Of a stretch of 11,075 nucleotides of DNA, positions 7,201-11,075 are shown piece by piece. A model generated the notes under the pieces. The model did no database searches. It saw only the letters and a program-made list of their open reading frames with translations, and was not told the origin of the DNA. The position numbers and the translations under genes were made by a program. Positions within the stretch are counted from its first letter, which is position 1. Each line of letters opens with the position of its first letter. The stretch comes from an uncultured Collinsella sp. (GTDB lineage: Bacteria > Actinomycetota > Coriobacteriia > Coriobacteriales > Coriobacteriaceae): assembly GCA_902496645.1 (NCBI GenBank), contig CABVBR010000057.1, forward strand, positions 1 to 11,075. The letters are read 5' to 3'.

Positions 7201-7564
7201 GATCGCGCCCGCAAAGGCAATCCTGGACGAGAAGCAGGTCGCGGTGGACGGGCTCCAGTCCGGCTACGATGCGGCACTCGCCGCCTACAAGTTGGCGAAG
7301 TCCGACCGCATCGCGGCGGAGCAGAAGCTTTCCGATGAGATCGCACGACAGGAGGCAGAGGAGGTCGCAAAGCAGCAGGCCGCAAAGCAACAGGCGGCAT
7401 ACACCCCGAAGCACCTCGCCGGCACGGATACCGCCCAGCCCGGCAGCCTCGCCCAGACCGGTGACCGTGCGGGACTCATCGGCGAGACGTTCGCCATCGG
7501 CGGTACCGTCCTCGTGGCGGCCGGCGTCTTCCTCGATCGGAAGAAGCGCCGCGAGCAGATGTAA
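4258..7564 (+). CDS. Cell-wall-anchored coiled-coil/CAP-domain surface protein, PrgA-like, frameshifted
   Basis: This encodes a long extracellular protein of about 1101 residues once one extra base near 4662 is ignored: the frame starting at 4258 becomes nonsense after SASTAAD, and the next frame continues GKDAADAAGKDLEQ to 7564. As it stands the product is truncated, so this is a pseudogene, a sequence error or a rare variant. I start at ATG 4258, preceded by AAAGGA (4241-4246); ATG 4231 is possible. Reading in order: a signal peptide ending near AYAQ; an Ala/Lys/Asp/Gln heptad coiled coil (residues of about 80-435); a CAP/SCP domain (about 436-668) with H521, E529, E547 and H598 in FGHSMQF, TENLAW, QEKAFF and VGHYLH; a second coiled coil (about 669-1050); LAQTG (1064-1068), a hydrophobic segment and RKKRRE for sortase anchoring. 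This order resembles PrgA/Sec10 surface-exclusion proteins. A role in exclusion, adhesion or aggregation is inferred. Confidence 0.85.
6323..6640 (+). repeat. Internal coiled-coil repeat of the surface protein
   Basis: The second stalk contains a partial duplication. A unit starting VQQKQVA at 6323 recurs at 6533, exactly 210 bp (70 residues, ten heptads) later. The matching AAKQQGV segments at 6431 and 6620 are 189 bp apart, so the second unit is shorter by exactly one heptad. Similar wording (KQVAVD) recurs near 7234. Heptad-sized changes keep the coiled-coil register. Confidence 0.7.
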
Positions 7565-7571
7565 AAGCGAG

Positions 7572-7610
7572 CCGGGCGTTGGATATCGGCTGGTGTCCAA
7601 CGCCCGGTTT
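7572..7610 (+). terminator. Terminator after the surface-protein gene
   Basis: CCGGGCGTTGGA (7572-7583) pairs perfectly with TCCAACGCCCGG (7596-7607); the inner bases can extend the stem further with wobble pairs. A short TTT follows. It begins 8 bases after the stop codon. Confidence 0.75.
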
Positions 7611-7629
7611 CATGGGCAGGGAGATCGGT

Positions 7630-8283
7630 GTGAGAACAAAGGCTATTATCGTTGCGCTTCTGGTGTGCCTTTCGGCACCTCAACTTGGATGTGCCGGCGT
7701 TGCAAAGCAAGGGAGCGGCTCTACGGAAAGGGCCGCCACAGCGGTAAAGAATAAAGACAAAAAGAAGCCGAGCGAAGAAAAGGCGGCGCAAGCCTCTGGA
7801 GCCAAGACCGAGGAGAAGAAAGAATCCGACGACAAGGACCAGAAGTCCGATGACTCCAAGAAGGAGGATAACAAGTCTTCCGATTCCTCGAAGTCGGACA
7901 GCAAGGGCGATTCCTCCCAGTCCAAGCAGAATTCCGGCAATTCGCAGGGCTCTGGCAGCAACAATTCCTCTTCCAACGGCGGTAGCCAGAAGAAGTGGGT
8001 TGCCGAGCAGGGCCACTGGGAGACTGATTACAGCCAGGTCTGGGTGCCGAATGTGGTATATACGCGTCATCCTCGTTTCTGGGTCAATCATGGTGGCACT
8101 ATGGTAGGGCCCTTCGATTCATCCGATGCCGCCTACGCTTGGATTATTAACGATGGCGAAAACGGCGGCATCGGAGGATCTGTCGTAAACGATTCGTATA
8201 CCACCTCTGAGGACCAGGGTCATTATGAACAGCAGGCTACGGGACAGCATTGGGTTGTCGACGTCGCCGGTCACTGGGAGTAA
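7630..8283 (+). CDS. Small secreted protein with K/S/D-rich linker and W/H-rich C-terminal domain
   Basis: I do not recognise a named family. I chose the GTG at 7630 because AGGGAG (7618-7623) precedes it and the encoded N-terminus, VRTKAIIVALLVCLSAP, is a good export signal; upstream in-frame starts fall in the terminator stem or lack a site. A Cys follows in PQLGC, so it may be a lipoprotein, although Gln is unusual at lipobox position -3. The 217-residue product then has a linker of Lys, Ser, Asp, Glu, Asn and Gln (residues of about 38-120). A compact C-terminal domain of about 95 residues is rich in Trp, Tyr and His, with GHWE, GHYE and GHWE repeated and RHPRFWVNHGG between. The linker suggests a spacer through the cell wall. 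It lies between the surface protein and the mobilization region and may be cargo or a partner of the surface protein. Confidence 0.75.
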   Translation: MRTKAIIVALLVCLSAPQLGCAGVAKQGSGSTERAATAVKNKDKKKPSEEKAAQASGAKTEEKKESDDKDQKSDDSKKEDNKSSDSSKSDSKGDSSQSKQNSGNSQGSGSNNSSSNGGSQKKWVAEQGHWETDYSQVWVPNVVYTRHPRFWVNHGGTMVGPFDSSDAAYAWIINDGENGGIGGSVVNDSYTTSEDQGHYEQQATGQHWVVDVAGHWE

Positions 8284-8329
8284 AGTGCATCGTTCCTCTT
8301 CTTTTACGTTCGGTAAATGTTTTCTAGCG

Positions 8330-8355
8330 GGCGGCCGGTTTCGGCCGCCTTTTTT
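8330..8355 (+). terminator. Strong intrinsic terminator
   Basis: GGCGGCCG (8330-8337) and CGGCCGCC (8342-8349) form a GC-rich hairpin with a 4-base loop, followed directly by six T residues. It ends the transcript of the secreted-protein gene 47 bases after its stop codon. Confidence 0.93.
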
Positions 8356-8438
8356 AAACGCCCAGTCTGGAAGCAAACGATAGGAAAGCAATCAAATGAG
8401 AGACCGTCCCAAAAGAATTCGGTGGTGCCGGATGCTCT

Positions 8439-8496
8439 GGGCAAAACCTTCCGCAAATCGGTGAGGCCTCTCATCGACTTGCGGAAGGTTTTGCCC
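8439..8496. repeat. Very long near-perfect hairpin
   Basis: An 18-bp perfect inverted repeat (8439-8456 with 8479-8496; arm GGGCAAAACCTTCCGCAA) encloses a second stem, CGGTGAG (8459-8465) with CTCATCG (8470-8476), around the loop GCCT. Apart from one A-C mismatch and one G-T wobble the whole 58-base segment folds on itself. No T-run follows, so it is not a normal terminator. Confidence 0.9.
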
Positions 8497-8643
8497 GAAG
8501 CCCGCTACGCGGTGATGCAAATACTCGGCATCCCTCGCATTCGCATTACCGCTCCGCTCTCGCTGCAGCGAATTTCTAACACTCAGCATTCTTCGCGTTA
8601 ATAATTCGCTTCCGCTCACGGTCTCCGCTGACACTACGACACC

Positions 8644-8680
8644 GCGAAGCCTTTCGCTCGAAACGAGGCCTCTCATTTCG
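8644..8680. repeat. Two adjacent hairpins with GCCT loops
   Basis: GCGAA-GCCT-TTCGC (8644-8657) is followed by a hairpin at 8659-8680: CGAAA pairs with TTTCG, then a C-A mismatch, then GAG pairs with CTC around GCCT. The apical sequence GAGgcctCTC is the same as in the long hairpin at 8439-8496. Confidence 0.6.
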
Positions 8681-8789
8681 TGTCTACGCTACGCTCCGCC
8701 CAATCGCCGTCCCGGTGATTGCAAGATGACTGTGGGTGGCATTTTTGTGGGCCCATCCGGACCCCGAAAACACCACGCCACAGACCTTG

Positions 8790-8956
8790 CTTATCGCCTG
8801 CTACGGCGATAAGGTTGTTGCGAAGTTGAAACTTCGCGATGAAGAATCGCGGAGACGATTCTTCATTGGAACGACGCCAGTCGTTCCTCATCAAAGGAAA
8901 GCGAATCGCATAGCAGGTTTTGATCGGAGGCCTCTCCGATCGCTGGTTCGTTTTCC
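8790..8956. repeat. Cluster of consecutive perfect hairpins directly upstream of mobC
   Basis: Five stems sit nearly end to end. CTTATCGCC/GGCGATAAG is at 8790-8813, GCGAAGT/ACTTCGC at 8820-8837, and TGAAGAATCG/CGATTCTTCA at 8840-8865. GGAACGAC/GTCGTTCC is at 8868-8887 and GATCGGAG/CTCCGATC, around GCCT, at 8922-8941. The last is enclosed by GGAAAGCGAA (8896-8905) pairing with TTCGTTTTCC (8947-8956) with one wobble. The mobC ribosome binding site starts right after. The arrangement fits a single-stranded-DNA-active oriT or a structured mobC leader RNA. Confidence 0.8.
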
Positions 8957-8965
8957 GGAGGAATC

Positions 8966-9508
8966 ATGAGTAGGCTCCGCCCGCACACCGTCAAGGCGTC
9001 TCTTTCAAATGACGAGAAGCAAGCCATCGCTGCAATCGCAAAGCGACATGAGATGAGCGAGGCGGAACTCATCCGCTTCGCTTTGTGCAATGCCGACGAT
9101 CTCGATATCGATTTTGGTTTTTCGGAAATCGCTGACCAGAAATTCCGAACCGATGACATTCACGTCCGGGTCTCGCCGGAAGAAAAAAAGAAAATTGAAA
9201 GCAATGCTGATTCCCTCGATATGACTGTCAGTGCGTATGCACGTCGCGTACTGCTCAAAGGGAATGTCGAGAAAATCGATGTCGATCGGGCGTCGATCGA
9301 CAAGATCTATCACGAACTTTTGAAGGAAGGAACAAACCTCAATCAGCTGATGTATTTTGTGAACGCCCAGGGGCTTCCTGCGTACAACGAGAAAGCTGTT
9401 TTCCGCGCACTCGAAAAGGTTTACCAAGTTGGGCGTAAGCTGGATCGTTTTATCGACGAGTTTGAGAAGCGCTATTTCGTCGGCGGTGATCAAAATGACC
9501 GTCATTAA
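8966..9508 (+). CDS. mobC: MobC-like mobilization accessory protein with two ribbon-helix-helix segments
   Basis: This 180-residue protein is the likely oriT-binding partner of the relaxase: such proteins bind and open oriT and help load the relaxase. The ATG at 8966 follows CCGGAGGAATC, a strong ribosome binding site. Two segments look like ribbon-helix-helix DNA-binding units: residues of about 9-40 (TVKASLSNDEKQAIAAIAKR, then HEMSEAELIRFAL) and about 66-98 (VRVSPEEKKKIESNADSLDM, then TVSAYARRVLL). The C-terminal part has the MobC-family core LLKEGTNLNQLMYFVNAQG and a helix ending in VGRKLDRFIDEFEKRYF. The relaxase gene starts before this gene ends, a 14-base overlap that suggests translational coupling. 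The hairpin cluster upstream is its probable target. Confidence 0.88.
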   Translation: MSRLRPHTVKASLSNDEKQAIAAIAKRHEMSEAELIRFALCNADDLDIDFGFSEIADQKFRTDDIHVRVSPEEKKKIESNADSLDMTVSAYARRVLLKGNVEKIDVDRASIDKIYHELLKEGTNLNQLMYFVNAQGLPAYNEKAVFRALEKVYQVGRKLDRFIDEFEKRYFVGGDQNDRH

Positions 9509-10694
9509 GCAGAAAAGCATATCGAGCGAGCGCTACGCAAAGAACGTCCGCAAATACATCAACGGAAAAGATGCGATTGCGCGTGGTGGCTGGAACATCG
9601 AATGGAGCGACCGCTGGTTTTCGAAAATGGATAGAACCAGAAAGGTTTTCCATCACGACAAGCCGTCGAGAGCCGGAGCCAAAAACGTAATCCTGCTACA
9701 CCAGATCCTCGCGTTTCTTCCGGAAGAATGCTCATGCAACGGAGGCAAGATGACCCCCGATGCATGTCTGGCCTATGCGGAGCAATGGCTTGCGAAGCAC
9801 TATCCGCATCAACAGGTGATTCTCGCGCTGCACGAGGAGAGCGACAAAGCGGGAAAACGGTTCGCGGTCCATATGGCAATCAACCGGACAAACCTTGATA
9901 CCGGCAAGCGTTGCGACATCGGCGGTCGCAAGGGAAAGTACGAACGCGCTGCATGGGTTCGTGAAATGGACGAGGCCTGGAATCTCGCTCAGCTCGAAAA
10001 GGGAAAGAAGAATTCGAAGATTCGAGATCGACAGCCGCGCGATATTGAAAAGGAGATTGTCGATCGTGGTGAGTACAGTTATAAAAACAATCTGCGTGAG
10101 CTGATCCATATTGCGATTGACGAAGGTCGCGTAAAGAATATGGAGCAATTCAAAAAGCTACTTGCCTCATGGGGCGTAGACATTTTCATCAAGAACAATC
10201 GAGTCTATGCGACAGATCTCGATATCAAAGAGGCCGGCAATCCGAAGTGCACTTTCAACCTGACCCGTCTTGACGGGCGGTTTGCGGTCAAGCAACTTGA
10301 GGCGGCCTTTAAAAATAACGTGGTGGAAGCCGAGCGAGCCCTTCCTTATGAGAGGCGTTGCGAGATTTACATTCAACGGCTTAAGAAAGCGTATTCGGCG
10401 TGGGCCGAGCAGGCAAAGGCGAGCAAGGGCGTCGCCTACAATCTCTTCCCTAAGTTCATCGCACCGAAGTGCGATGAAGATCTGCTCGAGGATCCGGCGG
10501 TTCGTGATGAGCTTCTTGCCCGGCGCGGTTACGCAAGGGAGATTCGCAACCGTTACGCCGGCGCCGTTCCCGATGCTGGCGATGACCGCGTTCGCGCCGC
10601 AGGCCGAGCCCATGGTGGCAACGTCGACATCTCGCCGCAGGTCGATCGCGCGGTCGACCGAGGCGATTACGCTCGCGGAGACACGCCTCGCTAG
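9495..10694 (+). CDS. MOBP-like relaxase / mobilization nuclease
   Basis: The 399-residue product is the probable DNA-nicking relaxase that starts conjugative transfer by cutting one strand at oriT through a Tyr and staying covalently attached. I start at ATG 9495, overlapping mobC by 14 bases; the frame is open further upstream but lies inside mobC. Candidate nucleophiles are Tyr14 and Tyr21 in SSERYAKNVRKY. The metal-binding region reads ALHEESDKAGKRFAVHMAIN, with H113, H126 and N130, close to the MOBP motif H-x-D-T-x(3)-H-x-H-x(3)-N. However, the first His of the HxH pair is Ala124 and about four residues are inserted. A Cys cluster (CSCNGG...C) lies before it. The C-terminal half is helical and basic and ends in an Arg/Gly/Asp-rich tail. 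No coupling protein or mating-channel gene is visible, so the element is probably mobilized by another element's machinery. Confidence 0.85.
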   Translation: MTVIKQKSISSERYAKNVRKYINGKDAIARGGWNIEWSDRWFSKMDRTRKVFHHDKPSRAGAKNVILLHQILAFLPEECSCNGGKMTPDACLAYAEQWLAKHYPHQQVILALHEESDKAGKRFAVHMAINRTNLDTGKRCDIGGRKGKYERAAWVREMDEAWNLAQLEKGKKNSKIRDRQPRDIEKEIVDRGEYSYKNNLRELIHIAIDEGRVKNMEQFKKLLASWGVDIFIKNNRVYATDLDIKEAGNPKCTFNLTRLDGRFAVKQLEAAFKNNVVEAERALPYERRCEIYIQRLKKAYSAWAEQAKASKGVAYNLFPKFIAPKCDEDLLEDPAVRDELLARRGYAREIRNRYAGAVPDAGDDRVRAAGRAHGGNVDISPQVDRAVDRGDYARGDTPR

Positions 10695-10810
10695 TTTTGG
10701 AAAGCCTATCGTCGGTGCCCTAGCGCGCTGCCATTCAGTGCCGATTCTTTCATGCTCGCAATTCGGCGAGGGTGAGGAGTATGAATTGATCGGGCGGGAG
10801 TCAGCCGCTC

Positions 10811-10819
10811 TGATAGAAT
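10811..10819 (+). promoter_or_regulatory. Possible extended -10 promoter for the 41-residue peptide gene
   Basis: TGATAGAAT is an extended -10 element (TGn plus TAGAAT at 10814-10819) about 64 bases before the peptide start. No good -35 stands at 17 bp, as is common with extended -10 promoters. The rest of 10695-10882 holds nothing else I recognise. Confidence 0.4.
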
Positions 10820-10856
10820 CGTCCTTGCTGTCGGCAGCCCTCGTGCCGGGCAGAGC

Positions 10857-10877
10857 CCTCCATCCGATGGGAGGTGA
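10857..10877 (+). promoter_or_regulatory. Ribosome binding site with possible sequestering stem
   Basis: GGAGGTGA (10870-10877) is an almost ideal Shine-Dalgarno sequence, 5 bases from the ATG at 10883. CCTCC (10857-10861) can pair with its GGAGG core across an 8-base loop, which could hide the site until the RNA is processed or remodelled. The stem is only 5 bp. Confidence 0.5.
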
Positions 10878-10882
10878 TGCCC

Positions 10883-11008
10883 ATGACCGATTTCACCGAG
10901 CTCGTGAAGCTCCTGACCGCTACGGTCTCGCTCCTCACGGCCCTTGTCGGCCTTTCCAAGGCACTCAAGCAGGGCTCGAAGCCCAAAAAGAAAGGCCACC
11001 GTCGCTAA
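10883..11008 (+). CDS. 41-residue hydrophobic peptide with basic tail, possible type I toxin or holin-like peptide
   Basis: This short gene is supported mainly by its ribosome binding site, the best in the accessory region. The product starts MTDFTELVKLL, continues as one hydrophobic helix long enough to enter a membrane (about residues 7-24, LVKLLTATVSLLTALVGL), and ends in a strongly basic tail (KPKKKGHRR). That layout is shared by small membrane-active peptides such as type I toxins and holin-like toxins, but I do not recognise a specific family. It follows the relaxase gene by 188 bp on the same strand and appears to have its own promoter. A stability or addiction role for the mobile element would fit, though this is inference. 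Confidence 0.6.
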   Translation: MTDFTELVKLLTATVSLLTALVGLSKALKQGSKPKKKGHRR

Positions 11009-11033
11009 GACGATGACCCAACTTCATTAAGCA

Positions 11034-11070
11034 ACGGCTCTGCCCAGCTCTCTACAACTTGGGCTGCCGT
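11034..11070. other. Stem-loop downstream of the small peptide gene
   Basis: ACGGC (11034-11038) pairs with GCCGT (11066-11070), and GCCCA (11042-11046) with TGGGC (11060-11064), with a 3-by-1 internal loop and a 13-base apical loop. The window ends five bases later, so a following T-run or an antisense RNA gene cannot be judged. Confidence 0.45.
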
Positions 11071-11075
11071 CGGCA

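Larger units (their letters stand above)
8356..8965. other. Gene-free, hairpin-rich region, probable oriT region
   Basis: About 610 bp without a believable gene; open frames here have no ribosome binding site and follow inverted repeats rather than protein sense. The stretch is unusually dense in perfect inverted repeats (listed separately), including a 12-bp palindrome TCGCTGCAGCGA at 8560-8571. It ends in the ribosome binding site of the MobC-like gene. Origins of transfer usually lie just upstream of mobC/relaxase genes and consist of such inverted repeats, so this is the best oriT candidate in the window. The nick site is not identified. Confidence 0.6.

Noticed and set aside
6170..7600. 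Long open frame on the minus strand opposite the second coiled-coil region (476 codons), and similar ones at 4378-5022, 5056-5634 and 6226-7200
   Set aside because: They mirror the repetitive Ala/Lys/Asp codons of the surface protein, have no convincing ribosome binding site and give Leu/Gly/Arg or Ser/Ala-rich sequence without protein sense.
8317..8969. Open frames in the hairpin-rich region (8317-8601, 8392-8676 minus, 8736-8969)
   Set aside because: They lack ribosome binding sites and run through perfect inverted repeats; composition does not look coding.
10270..11016. Plus-strand open frame of 248 codons overlapping the relaxase and the small peptide gene
   Set aside because: It is out of frame with the relaxase, which has clear family motifs, and yields Arg/Ser-rich sequence; the downstream ribosome binding site belongs to the 41-residue gene in another frame.
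3368..11075. CRISPR array or insertion sequence
   Set aside because: Repeats present are dyads, hairpins or coding heptad repeats without regular spacers, and no transposase gene or terminal repeat with target duplication is visible.

Overview
The window looks like chromosome from a high-GC Gram-positive gut bacterium, most likely a coriobacterium such as Collinsella or Olsenella. That is an inference from the mannose-family PTS proteins, strong GGAGG ribosome binding sites, GC-rich codon choice and a sortase-type surface protein; no taxonomic marker gene is present. It falls into a conserved metabolic part (1 to about 3443) and an accessory part (about 3444 to the right edge) that looks like one end of an integrative, mobilizable element inserted next to a tRNA gene.

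Left part: a mannose-family phosphotransferase operon on the + strand encodes a fused IIAB protein (5' end cut by the window), IIC, IID and a DUF956/ManO protein. A terminator-like hairpin lies between the IID gene and manO, so manO may be expressed at a different level from the transporter. A tRNA-Arg(CCU) gene with encoded CCA follows, with its own promoter and terminator.

Accessory part: beyond the tRNA the DNA becomes AT-rich and carries four helically spaced copies of an imperfect 17-bp dyad. Next is a small XRE-family repressor on the minus strand. It is divergent from a roughly 1100-residue cell-wall-anchored protein built as coiled-coil stalk, CAP/SCP domain, second coiled-coil stalk and LAQTG sorting signal. 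This order resembles the PrgA/Sec10 surface-exclusion proteins of enterococcal conjugative plasmids. The divergent promoters are mirror images of each other inside a perfect 12-bp inverted repeat, so one repressor could control both genes. The surface gene has an apparent single-base frameshift near 4662. A small secreted protein with a Lys/Ser/Asp-rich linker and a Trp/His-rich C-terminus follows and ends at a strong terminator.

Right part: about 600 bp without a gene is packed with perfect hairpins, several sharing the apical sequence GAGgcctCTC. It leads directly into a MobC-type accessory protein and an overlapping MOBP-like relaxase gene, so this region is the probable oriT. The relaxase has an unusual histidine motif. 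Downstream is a previously easy-to-miss 41-residue hydrophobic, basic-tailed peptide with an almost ideal but possibly sequestered ribosome binding site. No integrase, coupling protein or second attachment site is visible, so the element continues past the right edge.
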